Shown one piece after another: positions 1 to 7,604 of a DNA stretch of 11,950 nucleotides. The stretch lies in NCBI GenBank assembly GCA_002441145.1, contig DJVK01000003.1:1-11950 (forward strand), written 5' to 3'. Source of the DNA: Candidatus Saccharibacteria bacterium UBA6258 (GTDB taxonomy: Bacteria > Patescibacteriota > Saccharimonadia > Saccharimonadales > Saccharimonadaceae). Under the pieces are notes generated by a model. It was not told where the DNA came from and did not search any database. It worked only from the letters and a program-made list of their open reading frames with translations. Position 1 is the stretch's first letter, and the number at the start of each line of letters is the position of its first letter. A program made the position numbers and the translations under genes.

Positions 1-957
1 ATGTCTACTTTGACCTGGGTGTTAACTGGCCCAATTCTCTTCTTCGCTGCAGGCGTAACCGCACTAATGCAGTATCAATCAATACACAGGTTACCAAAGA
101 TTCTCTACGGTATTTTTGCGCTAGGGGTGGCCGTTTCACTTATTCAAATTTATATACTACTTTCGGCCAATAGTTCAGTTTTAATGAACATATCTAACCC
201 TGGAGGTATTGTAAACCCTCAACACCTACTTCCATTTATACTAATCGTCTTCTTTATGTCCATGACTTTCATGCGACCGTCCAATAGATTCAACCCAGCC
301 TTAAGACTCACAGGCCTCGTTGCGGCATATATCATCCCTTTAGCATTGCTACTGTTATACCTAAGCTTAAAGTCGCCCGCTATAACTTATTACTATTTCA
401 AGATACAGATAGTATTAGTAATTTTATTATTTGCCGTCGCCACGACAGTATTAGCGAAGCTAGTGGCGACGAAGATCGATTCTATCGGTTTACCGCTGAT
501 TAATACGCATCTTAATCAACTAGTTCTATCTGTCGTACTTATATTATCGATTCCGAGTATCATTGGATACGATTACCTGTATTCTCTAGCGTCACGCGTT
601 CATGAGTATGCTATCTCACCTAGTGACGCAAGGATTCTCAAGACAACGCTCTTAGAAAAGCGGATATCAGATAGCAATCCTCGACTATATTTTGTCTATC
701 CGGACCAAGCTTCGAGAAATATACTCTTAGGCAACACGTCAAAATTAGCCCACAAATCAACCGATTGCGACTATAAGATTTATAGTGCAGTTTACGAATA
801 CAACGTACAGAAAATTGCGGAAACTATCGAAACATGCGCATCATCTATACCAAAATTAGTTATTTACACCAATGACATGGGCTACTCTCAACTAATATCC
901 ACGCGTATACCTACTTTACTCGATAAAAACGAAGTTGAATTTGTCATCACACAGTAA
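1..957 (+). CDS. Multi-pass membrane protein with soluble C-terminal domain, unknown function (5' end may be cut)
   Basis: The frame is open from the first base and ends at TAA 955-957. An ATG occupies positions 1-3, but no upstream sequence is visible, so this may be the C-terminal part of a longer protein. I see about six hydrophobic segments, near residues 5-23, 34-55, 76-91, 104-123, 133-153 and 173-195. A polar tail of about 120 residues follows. The tail alternates beta-like stretches (RLYFVYP, KLVIYTN, VEFVITQ) with helices and has two cysteines, C256 and C279, that could pair if the tail lies outside the membrane. The layout recalls the C-terminal half of large GT-C-type or other envelope membrane proteins, but I see no diagnostic motif. 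The base composition looks more AT-rich than sucCD at the other end of the window. A 110-bp gap separates it from the next gene. Function is not assigned. Confidence 0.6.
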   Translation: MSTLTWVLTGPILFFAAGVTALMQYQSIHRLPKILYGIFALGVAVSLIQIYILLSANSSVLMNISNPGGIVNPQHLLPFILIVFFMSMTFMRPSNRFNPALRLTGLVAAYIIPLALLLLYLSLKSPAITYYYFKIQIVLVILLFAVATTVLAKLVATKIDSIGLPLINTHLNQLVLSVVLILSIPSIIGYDYLYSLASRVHEYAISPSDARILKTTLLEKRISDSNPRLYFVYPDQASRNILLGNTSKLAHKSTDCDYKIYSAVYEYNVQKIAETIETCASSIPKLVIYTNDMGYSQLISTRIPTLLDKNEVEFVITQ

Positions 958-993
958 AACTATGTTGACTATATTACTCCATGCACCAGGAGC

Positions 994-1035
994 GCTACCC
1001 TTGATTTATCATAATAATTATGCTTAAATGGTAGC
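994..1035. repeat. Imperfect dyad / hairpin element in the 958-1067 gap
   Basis: Nested complementary arms share nearly one centre: GCTACC 994-999 with GGTAGC 1030-1035, ATTTA 1004-1008 with TAAAT 1025-1029, and CATAAT 1010-1015 with ATTATG 1017-1022. Folded as RNA, this gives a 6-bp stem, a 4-nt bulge, a 5-bp stem, a small internal loop and a 4-bp stem with a 5-nt loop. No T-run follows position 1035, so it is not a standard intrinsic terminator. It could be a 5'-leader structure, an mRNA end or an operator. The rest of the 958-1067 gap shows only a candidate promoter overlapping this element and a weak ribosome site before 1068. Confidence 0.5.
1001..1029 (+). promoter_or_regulatory. Candidate extended -10 promoter for the 1068-4205 unit
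   Basis: TTGATT (1001-1006, four of six consensus bases) is followed after 17 bp by TTAAAT (1024-1029, four of six). The trinucleotide TGC lies directly before the -10, as in extended -10 promoters. The start codon is at 1068, which would leave a leader of about 30 nt with an AGCAGG ribosome-site-like stretch at 1056-1061. The elements fall inside the 994-1035 dyad, so either the dyad is an operator or one of the two readings is wrong. This is a weak match and is inferred only. Confidence 0.3.
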
Positions 1036-1067
1036 AATTCAAGTGATTAATTCACAGCAGGTAAAAT

Positions 1068-1646
1068 ATGAAAATAAATAACACAACCCCTAAGCGAACA
1101 CAAAAAATCATACTCACTATAACACTCGTCGCGCTACTCGCATTGGGGGCGATTGCCTATGTCACTTATATACAGAAAGACGAGTCAAATTCATCACTAC
1201 GGGACGAGGCGGGCATCAACTATGCAGAGCCAACGGACGAAGAGAAGATGACTGGAGATAAAGCAAAGCAAGATGCCATTGAGGCATCAAAAGATAACGC
1301 AGGCACAGGTAGCGACCCTGCACCAGCACCCGTACAACAAAACGATGGCACAAAGTCGGTAGTCGGTATGAATATTACCGCAGCATACAAATCTGGTGAA
1401 AACTACCGTATTCAGACGCTTATCCAGACAGTTACTTCGACGGGAACATGTACTCTCGCTATTACTGACGCAAATGGCGCAACCTATACGGAAACCGTCG
1501 ACGTACAAGCTTTACCAAGTTCTTCGACGTGCAAAGGCTTTACAGTTCCGTTGAATAAGCTCGCTGCTGGCACTTGGAAGATTGATATTAAATTCGAAAA
1601 CGACAAACTGCGAGGCTCAGCCTCCAAGGAGGTTCAGACATCATGA
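1068..1646 (+). CDS. Membrane-anchored extracytoplasmic protein with C-terminal Ig-like beta domain (hypothetical)
   Basis: This is a 192-aa protein. A short positive N-terminus (KRTQK) precedes one hydrophobic segment at about residues 13-35, which reads as an uncleaved signal anchor. No lipobox cysteine is seen. Residues 37-96 form an acidic, low-complexity linker ending in a PAPAP stretch. Residues 97-192 look like a beta-sandwich: alternating strands, C128 and C155 placed for a disulfide, and a motif near 168-176 (GTWKIDIKF) of the kind common at the end of Ig/Big-type domains. The domain should face outward. The stop overlaps the next ATG (ATGA, 1643-1646), and the next gene's ribosome site lies inside this gene, so the two are translationally coupled. 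I do not recognise a named family. A role as surface or wall partner of the next protein is inference. Confidence 0.75.
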   Translation: MKINNTTPKRTQKIILTITLVALLALGAIAYVTYIQKDESNSSLRDEAGINYAEPTDEEKMTGDKAKQDAIEASKDNAGTGSDPAPAPVQQNDGTKSVVGMNITAAYKSGENYRIQTLIQTVTSTGTCTLAITDANGATYTETVDVQALPSSSTCKGFTVPLNKLAAGTWKIDIKFENDKLRGSASKEVQTS

Positions 1647-3349
1647 GAATCTCTAAAATAGCTATCGCCATAGTATCTATCGCATCATTCGCCAGTATCA
1701 TACAAACACCTACGGCAAGCGCCGCAACCGAATTCCAGGCCGGAAGGATTATAGATGATGCTATCTTCACTAACAAATCGAGTATGTCTGCTGGGCAAAT
1801 CCAGGATTTCTTAAATAGTAAGGTACCGACATGCGACACGAATGGTCAGCAGAATTCAGAATTCGGCGGCCCCGACCTGAACGGCGATGGTCGCGTACAA
1901 CGCTGGGAATGGGGCAAGGCAAACTATAACCAAACAACCTTCCCCTGCCTTCGTGATTACAAAGTAGGAGACGGACGATCTGCGGCACAAGTAATTTACG
2001 ACACTGCTCAGAAATACACAATTAATCCACAAGTTCTTATTGTTCTATTGCAAAAGGAGCAGGGTCTAGTTACCGACACCTGGCCACTTGATATTCAATA
2101 TCGTAGCGCAACAGGCTATGGCTGTCCCGACACCGCACCTTGTGACGCACAATACTACGGCCTCGTTAACCAGTTAGATTGGGCGGCAAAGATGTTCCGA
2201 TCGATATTGGATGATTCTCCTTACTGGTATACGCCTTACGAACTTGGGGATAATTATATTCAATACAACCCTAACGCAGAATGTGGCGGAACTGTAGTTA
2301 ATATCCAAAATCGATCCACACAAGCCCTATATAATTACACGCCCTATCAGCCAAATGCAGAAGCGATAGCTGCGCCTATGGGTGCCGTAGTTAGCTGTGG
2401 CGCCTACGGTAATTTGAACTTTTATAGGTATTTCACGAGCTGGTTTGGTGACGCTTACGTCCCATTTACTAATTTATTGATGCCTCGATGGATGCAAACA
2501 AAAGCAGCCACGTATGAATACGACGCCTACACCGGAAATGCGACTACCACGCAAATACCAGCCGGCACGCAGCAGCTATATACGACAAAAATTACTATCG
2601 GTGGAGTCACCTACCTTAGAAATAAAGATAGCACATCAGCCTCCCTCTCTACAGCAGTTAGGATAGACGACCTCGAGGAAATCCCTTACCAAGCGATGGC
2701 TTCGCCAAGATGGTTAAAACTCAACAGAAACGCATACAAACAGACGCCTCGCACAGGATATAATATTGATGGTTTATTGCAGCATGGAAGGGCTATCAAA
2801 TTTGAATCGAAGACTACCATAGCAAATACTACCTACTTAAGGACAGCTCATGATGTAGCGACCGGACAAGACAAGGCTATACCTGCCATTTTTCTTGAGG
2901 AAGTTACATTTGAGCCGCTACTCTCTGAGCGATGGATGAGTGTCAATAAAGGTGTATCGTTCACTGATATAAACTCGGGCAGCCAGCAGCCTCCACTTCA
3001 AGATAACACTCAGGCATATTTTAGTAGCAAATTACTACTCAACGACATACTCTACCTACGCACGAAGGAGGCGACCGACAATGGCTCGTCGAACGTAGTC
3101 AATATTACCGATGTCACTGAGAACTCATTTATACCGATGACAATACCCCGAACAATGAAGATTTCGGCACCTACCGAAAAGTACGATACGCGCACCTTAA
3201 CGACCGTGAACTATAGCTTAGAGAGTGGTCAACAGGTGAGGTTTAAATCAAAAATTTATGTAAACAACCAGTGGTACCTACGCAGCGAGACTGACACGAA
3301 TAGTAATATTCCGTATGGCATACCACTTGCAGATCTAGTCGATGCCTAA
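1643..3349 (+). CDS. Secreted wall-associated protein: lysozyme-like region, EF-hand-like loop, four C-terminal ~74-aa repeats
   Basis: This is a 568-aa protein. The signal peptide is about residues 1-27, with likely cleavage after TASA. An EF-hand/dockerin-type calcium loop is visible at D78-x-N80-x-D82-G83-x-V85-x3-E89. Residues about 110-190 carry a helical region with LLQKEQGLV around E139, resembling the catalytic-glutamate helix of lysozyme/SLT-fold enzymes. This is a resemblance, not proof of activity. The secreted part has six cysteines (64, 102, 161, 167, 214, 252), enough for three disulfides. From about residue 277 to the end are four repeats. Each opens with an R-[WT]-[ML] motif (PRWM, PRWL, ERWM, PRTM, spaced 72-74 residues) and contains a YLR motif (324, 398, 471, 545). 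They look like small SH3-like or wall-binding beta modules. The start is fixed by AAGGAGG at 1626-1632, 10 nt before the ATG. The stop overlaps an upstream candidate start of the pyruvyl transferase. Confidence 0.8.
   Translation: MRISKIAIAIVSIASFASIIQTPTASAATEFQAGRIIDDAIFTNKSSMSAGQIQDFLNSKVPTCDTNGQQNSEFGGPDLNGDGRVQRWEWGKANYNQTTFPCLRDYKVGDGRSAAQVIYDTAQKYTINPQVLIVLLQKEQGLVTDTWPLDIQYRSATGYGCPDTAPCDAQYYGLVNQLDWAAKMFRSILDDSPYWYTPYELGDNYIQYNPNAECGGTVVNIQNRSTQALYNYTPYQPNAEAIAAPMGAVVSCGAYGNLNFYRYFTSWFGDAYVPFTNLLMPRWMQTKAATYEYDAYTGNATTTQIPAGTQQLYTTKITIGGVTYLRNKDSTSASLSTAVRIDDLEEIPYQAMASPRWLKLNRNAYKQTPRTGYNIDGLLQHGRAIKFESKTTIANTTYLRTAHDVATGQDKAIPAIFLEEVTFEPLLSERWMSVNKGVSFTDINSGSQQPPLQDNTQAYFSSKLLLNDILYLRTKEATDNGSSNVVNITDVTENSFIPMTIPRTMKISAPTEKYDTRTLTTVNYSLESGQQVRFKSKIYVNNQWYLRSETDTNSNIPYGIPLADLVDA
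2471..3343 (+). repeat. Four tandem diverged protein repeats (~74 aa each)
   Basis: Within the secreted protein, residues about 277-349, 350-424, 425-497 and 498-567 align by an opening [PE]-R-[WT]-[ML] motif, a central K-[IT]-x(3) strand and a Y-L-R motif followed by a short polar segment. The repeats have diverged strongly at the DNA level, so they are old protein modules rather than a recent DNA duplication. Function as a glycan-binding array is inference. Confidence 0.7.
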
Positions 3350-3383
3350 AAGTATGCTACTCGACACGCTAAGGGGCTTATTT

Positions 3384-4205
3384 ATGCCTAAAAAAACCAT
3401 CAAGCTTTTTTGGTGGCGATATGATGAGTCTAGCAGTGGTAACTTTGGCGACGAAATAAGCAAACTGCTCATCGAAAAACTATTTTGTGTCAACGTTGAA
3501 TGGGCAAGCCCAGATACATGCGATCTTATCGGAGCGGGCTCAATCTTAACTGAAGTATACGAAAATAAGAAAGATAACAAACCTTTTGTATGGGGATCCG
3601 GGATAATTGAAAATGGCCAATCCACAATTGCTGATTCTGAGTTTAAATTTTGCTCAGTACGCGGACTTTCAACGTTAGGAAGAATTACCGGGTCAAAAAA
3701 CAACATAGCCGTAGGCGATCCTGGCCTCCTTGCAAGCTACCTCCTGCCGCCCATAAAGAGCGCTGATTCCCGTAAATTTCGCTTAGGAATACTACCTCAT
3801 TACGTAGATGCCGATATCGCGATCGTCCAGCAACTAGCTAAGCACGAAGGTGTATTAGTTATCGACGCAACACAGCCATGCCTAGAAGTCATAAGGTCAA
3901 TAAGCCAGTGCCAGGCTATACTCTCCTCCAGCTTACATGGGCTTATAGTATCAGATAGCTTAGGCGTACCAAATATTCACCTCAAGCTAAGCGATAACCT
4001 TAAAGGTGGACAATACAAATTCAGTGATTACTATTCGGTCTTTAGGGAAGAGCGATATCACAGTCCGCTTACAGCCAACGATATAACTGATTTATCGGTA
4101 GAACAAATTCATGATTTAATAATTGATGGGTACGTAATACCTCAAAATATTACCACCATAAAGCAGCGTATCATAGACTCGTTCCCAATAGCTGAATTGC
4201 GCTAA
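3384..4205 (+). CDS. Polysaccharide pyruvyl transferase family protein
   Basis: The family (WcaK/CsaB/GumL type, Pfam PF04230) moves pyruvate from phosphoenolpyruvate onto a sugar of a surface polysaccharide as a ketal. With this start the product has 273 residues. Visible landmarks are an LFWW opening strand, NFGDE at 20-24, GSG at 71-73, VRG at 92-94, GDPGLL at 111-116 and SSLHG at 182-186, the last being the donor-site histidine motif typical of the family. I chose ATG 3384 because AAGGGG lies at 3371-3376, 7 nt upstream, and the family's first strand begins at once. ATG 3342 (287 aa, overlapping the previous stop by 8 nt) is the alternative but lacks a clear ribosome site. It ends 5 nt from the stop of the convergent GT2 gene. 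The sugar acceptor cannot be told from sequence. Confidence 0.88.
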   Translation: MPKKTIKLFWWRYDESSSGNFGDEISKLLIEKLFCVNVEWASPDTCDLIGAGSILTEVYENKKDNKPFVWGSGIIENGQSTIADSEFKFCSVRGLSTLGRITGSKNNIAVGDPGLLASYLLPPIKSADSRKFRLGILPHYVDADIAIVQQLAKHEGVLVIDATQPCLEVIRSISQCQAILSSSLHGLIVSDSLGVPNIHLKLSDNLKGGQYKFSDYYSVFREERYHSPLTANDITDLSVEQIHDLIIDGYVIPQNITTIKQRIIDSFPIAELR

Positions 4206-4210
4206 GTCGT

Positions 4211-5182
4211 TTATTTAACACCCAACTTTTGTGATAGTTTCGATATAATTCTGCTATGAATTATTTTATATGAGACGTGTTCAACTGACTTCTGAACTTC
4301 CCTGCTTTGATAGTTAATATGCCCCTCGAGTCGAATAACCTTTTCAAGATTTTTCTGCTCTAAAATTTCTTCACGTTCGCGAGTGTAAGCGAGCGTGTTC
4401 ATCAAGTAACCGACACCGAATCTACCGGCGTTAATATCCTCGCGCAAGTATTTATTTCGTAACTGATTTAGATTTTGGCGATGAGTATCTATGCCAGCAA
4501 ATACAGAGTTACCGCTATCTCCGGTTTGATCCGGTCTGTGATGGTAATAAACCAACGCGTCATCTGTTGGAAGGAAGTTTATATCATAGCTCAATAGACA
4601 TCGTATTCCAAAATCCCAGTCCTCCGCAACACTAAGGGATTCATCATAACCACCAAGCTCTTCATAAAGAGTCCGTCGATAATTAAAACTACCGTTCGAA
4701 AGATAGTTATCTAGACATTGTTTATAAAGATTAACCGTGTCCACACTTTCATGCCATCGATTGCGACTAATTTCAACAACTTCCTCGCCCTCAATCTTTT
4801 CTATTATGCGATCCATAAATACGACAACTCCTGGAGCGTGCGTGCGATTAAGATAGTCATTGGTCTTTTCGACCTTTAATTCATGCCAGCTGTCGTCGTC
4901 GTCTAGGATAGATATATACTCTGTGTCTACGGCTCGTATTGCTTGGTTTAATGCTTTCGTGAGGCCTACCGACTTATCGTTATGTATGACGACTCGATTT
5001 TCATCAGGGTAGTTCTGGAGTAATTTATTTAATGACCTCTTATCACCTCCGTCATTCAATACGACATGTACGTAGTTCTTTGATGTTTGAGCGAGAACGG
5101 ACTTCACGGCACGTTCGAGTAATAAATTACGGTTCTTGGTTCGCGTAATAATCGCGACTTTAGGCGTGTGATTGCGCTTCAC
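4211..5182 (-). CDS. GT2 family glycosyltransferase
   Basis: This 323-aa GT-A-fold inverting glycosyltransferase (Pfam PF00535) uses a nucleotide-sugar donor in the cytoplasm. Visible features are the opening strand VAIITRTKNR at 9-18, N43-D44 for nucleotide contact, the metal-binding acidic run DDDD at 94-97, and the ED-W motif at 187-189 that usually carries the catalytic acidic residue. The last 70 residues are highly charged and helical, perhaps a coiled coil or membrane-edge contact, and lack a transmembrane segment. The start codon is GTG (reverse complement of 5180-5182), with a GGAAGG ribosome site about 8 nt upstream that overlaps the TAG stop of the preceding gene; the gap is 5 nt. 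It is the last gene of the minus-strand export operon and probably adds one sugar to the exported glycan. Donor and linkage are unknown. Confidence 0.9.
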   Translation of the reverse strand: MKRNHTPKVAIITRTKNRNLLLERAVKSVLAQTSKNYVHVVLNDGGDKRSLNKLLQNYPDENRVVIHNDKSVGLTKALNQAIRAVDTEYISILDDDDSWHELKVEKTNDYLNRTHAPGVVVFMDRIIEKIEGEEVVEISRNRWHESVDTVNLYKQCLDNYLSNGSFNYRRTLYEELGGYDESLSVAEDWDFGIRCLLSYDINFLPTDDALVYYHHRPDQTGDSGNSVFAGIDTHRQNLNQLRNKYLREDINAGRFGVGYLMNTLAYTREREEILEQKNLEKVIRLEGHINYQSREVQKSVEHVSYKIIHSRIISKLSQKLGVK

Positions 5183-5187
5183 TGTAT

Positions 5188-6417
5188 CTACCTTCCAGAG
5201 TTAGCTATGGTAATAAGTTCATTATAGATAACATTCGCAGTTTTGTCCCATGTAAATTGCTCTGCGTATTTTTTCGCCTCCACGACACGCGTACGCCGGC
5301 TTTCAAATGGTTCATCTATAAGTTTTTTCACTTCCTCTACGATACTCTGCCAATCTTTGGCGTATGTCGCGTGATCGCCCCCGACCTCGTAGGTCGATGA
5401 GTTTTTATACACGATTACCGGGCACTCCATCAACATCGACTCGAGTATTGGTATGCCGAAACCTTCGTATTTCGTAGGATATACATATGCTAGAGCATTC
5501 TTAAATAGCTGCTGCTTTGTTTCGTCATCCACATAACCAAGCGTAAGGATGTCGCGTTTATACGAAGACTTTAATACCTCGCTACGGACGAGCTGATTTG
5601 GTATTTGATGAGGCGATTTAAAGTTCTCACCAACCAATACAAGTTGTATATCACTCCCTGCTGCCCTAAGGTTATTAAATGCCGCTACAAGGTCATCTAC
5701 GCGCCTACGAGCATCACCTGCGCCAACAAATAGCAAGTACGGCTTAGTAGGCATTTCATCCCGCCTATCAATATCATTCGTTTTAGCTGGTTCTACCGCA
5801 ACGCCAAGTTTGGCGACTTTAATCTTGCTAGGTTTTACCTTGAAGTATTTTTCGATATCATTCTTAGTACTTTCCGATACAGTAGCGATTACATAAGCAC
5901 TCTTTAAACTTCGGCGCAATAGTCGCATGAACTTATAGTTCGCAAAAAGGGTTCGAAATGTCGTGCGGGCGGCTTTATTTTTAAAGGGAACCCATGCTGA
6001 TTCAAAATACTTATCCCAAAAAATATACGGAATGAGATCGTGTTTTACGAGAAGCGTTTTAGTACCTTTTGGTATGCCGGCTGCAAAATCATATTGCAAG
6101 AATGCGTCAGATTTCGACGCATCTTTAATTGGCGATCCGTACAAATCAGCGTATGCGCGCCTGAGCTTTTGGTATTTAGTCTGTGACGACCCAGTATTCT
6201 CAGGGTTAGGCCCCAACTTAACAGTGCTATACTTCAAGCCTTCTGGGAGATTTAGAAGCAGCGTCGGATCATCTTCATCATTTTCGTAAAAAATAAACTC
6301 TACGTTATCTCGTGAGCCATGCGCCAGTACTCTATTCGTGACTTGCTTAGCAACCTCACCAATACCACGATATTTATGGCCATTCTGCAGTGGTCGAAGA
6401 TCGATACCAATCTTCAT
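5188..6417 (-). CDS. GT4 family glycosyltransferase (second of two)
   Basis: This 409-aa GT-B-fold retaining glycosyltransferase has an N-terminal acceptor domain opening with MKIGIDLRPL and the glycine-rich RGIGEVA near 17-23. The C-terminal donor domain has LLFVGAGDARRRVDDLV near 228-244 and the EX7E motif E318...E326 (EGFGIPILE), which holds the nucleotide sugar. No transmembrane segment is seen. The frame stays open 26 codons further upstream to 6495, but that extension lies inside the previous gene and is basic and low in family resemblance. The ATG at 6417 shares one base with the previous TAA (TAATG) and has GGGAG at a good distance, so I take it as the start. It probably acts in sequence with the other GT4 and the GT2 to build the repeat unit exported by the ABC transporter. 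Sugar specificity is unknown. Confidence 0.92.
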   Translation of the reverse strand: MKIGIDLRPLQNGHKYRGIGEVAKQVTNRVLAHGSRDNVEFIFYENDEDDPTLLLNLPEGLKYSTVKLGPNPENTGSSQTKYQKLRRAYADLYGSPIKDASKSDAFLQYDFAAGIPKGTKTLLVKHDLIPYIFWDKYFESAWVPFKNKAARTTFRTLFANYKFMRLLRRSLKSAYVIATVSESTKNDIEKYFKVKPSKIKVAKLGVAVEPAKTNDIDRRDEMPTKPYLLFVGAGDARRRVDDLVAAFNNLRAAGSDIQLVLVGENFKSPHQIPNQLVRSEVLKSSYKRDILTLGYVDDETKQQLFKNALAYVYPTKYEGFGIPILESMLMECPVIVYKNSSTYEVGGDHATYAKDWQSIVEEVKKLIDEPFESRRTRVVEAKKYAEQFTWDKTANVIYNELITIANSGR

Positions 6418-7604
6418 TAGTTCTCTCCCTTTTGGAAATACTCGACCGGCAGACCGGTAAGTGCCGCTGCGGTAACCTCGGCGCTTGGGCGCCAACTGAG
6501 TGACTCAAGGTGTGCTTTCATTTGCTCATCGAATTGACTTCTATCGGCTTCGGTCTTTACGACCATGTCCTGTAAGCCAGTCCGGATACTATCGACATCG
6601 AATGGATCAACATATACGGCGCCTTCGCCAGCAGCTTCTGGAACTGAGGCTACCCGGCTAGCTAATACGGGCGTTCCACACGCCATAGATTCTAACGGAG
6701 GCATACCAAAGCCTTCGTAAATTGGCGTAAATACGAAGAACTGTGCGCCGGTATAGAGTGCTGGCATGTCATCATCCAATACGAATTGTTTTGGATTAAT
6801 AATGCGATAGCCATCTTCTTTTGCTTTCTGAATTTTTTCAAGCACCTCTTCGTTATTCCAGCCCCCAGCGCCCACAATCACGAGGGGATATTTATCAGTA
6901 ATTTCCTTAGGTAGACTTATGTATGCATCAACGAGCTTACCGTAGTTTTTACGCGGTTCAACGTTCCCTACCGACAGAATATAATTTTCACTAAAGATAT
7001 CATACTTTGCCTTAACGCGATGAACCTCTTCGGCACTTCGCTTATAAAAATGTCGACGATCAACAGATGGATGCGCAACAAAGATATTTGATGCGTCAAG
7101 GTTATAATATTTTACGATTTCATCTTTACTGAATTGCGAAACTGAAACAATGTTTGTAGAATTCTTAATCGAGAACGGAACCACTTGCTCAAGATACTCA
7201 CGGTTACCTTTGTGCACGCATTCGGGGACGGCCAAATATGTTACATCGTGCACGACAACCGACGAACGACTAAACCATAGCGGCCAGTTTAGAAATGAGG
7301 GGAAGTAGTATGCGCCGCGACCAAGCACCAAGTCGAAGGGAAACTTCCAATGATACTTCATGAATCCACGAATGATTTTATTTGGAATCGGATTTTTAAT
7401 AATGCTCTTATAGTGCTCTAAATCATACTTAGCTAAACGACCGCCCCAGTGCCGAGGTACAATTAACGAATAGGTCAGCTTGCCTTCACTAGCCAGTTCA
7501 TCGAAGCCTTTAACGATGCCTAACGTATAGTGACCGACACCGCTAAAATGACTGTCTACGAGCGGAAAGGCATCAACTTGAATATGAGGTATCTGTTTCT
7601 TCAT
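6417..7604 (-). CDS. GT4 family glycosyltransferase (first of two)
   Basis: This is a 395-aa GT-B-fold enzyme. The N-terminal domain has SGVGHYTLG at 21-29, the glycine loop of many mannosyl- or rhamnosyltransferases, and VVHDVTYL at 117-124 with H119. The C-terminal domain has ILSVGNVEPRKN near 209-220, VIVGAGG near 242-248 and EX7E at E297...E305 inside YEGFGMPPLESM, followed by ACGTPVLAS. This is a textbook GT4 of the WbpY/mannosyltransferase-like kind, but family resemblance alone does not give the sugar. The start overlaps the stop of the ATPase gene by one base (TAATG at 7602-7606, read on the minus strand), with GGAG 8 nt upstream. Its own 3' end encodes the ribosome site of the next GT4. 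Cytoplasmic or membrane-edge action on a lipid-linked acceptor is inferred from context. Confidence 0.93.
   Translation of the reverse strand: MKKQIPHIQVDAFPLVDSHFSGVGHYTLGIVKGFDELASEGKLTYSLIVPRHWGGRLAKYDLEHYKSIIKNPIPNKIIRGFMKYHWKFPFDLVLGRGAYYFPSFLNWPLWFSRSSVVVHDVTYLAVPECVHKGNREYLEQVVPFSIKNSTNIVSVSQFSKDEIVKYYNLDASNIFVAHPSVDRRHFYKRSAEEVHRVKAKYDIFSENYILSVGNVEPRKNYGKLVDAYISLPKEITDKYPLVIVGAGGWNNEEVLEKIQKAKEDGYRIINPKQFVLDDDMPALYTGAQFFVFTPIYEGFGMPPLESMACGTPVLASRVASVPEAAGEGAVYVDPFDVDSIRTGLQDMVVKTEADRSQFDEQMKAHLESLSWRPSAEVTAAALTGLPVEYFQKGEN

Noticed and set aside
1621..1632. CCTCC next to AAGGAGG as a hairpin hiding the ribosome site
   Set aside because: The arms are separated by only two bases; the foldable form is a 4-bp stem with a 4-nt loop, too weak to argue for a switch.
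3335..3706. Open frame antisense to the pyruvyl transferase
   Set aside because: It overlaps conserved family motifs in the sense frame and has no ribosome site or promoter of its own that I can see.
5963..6289. Open frame antisense to the second GT4
   Set aside because: A shadow of a well-supported glycosyltransferase gene; no independent support.
6418..6495. A 26-codon upstream extension of the second GT4 gene
   Set aside because: It lies wholly inside the preceding glycosyltransferase gene, is basic and unlike the family, and the TAATG start at 6417 has a good ribosome site and the expected first strand.
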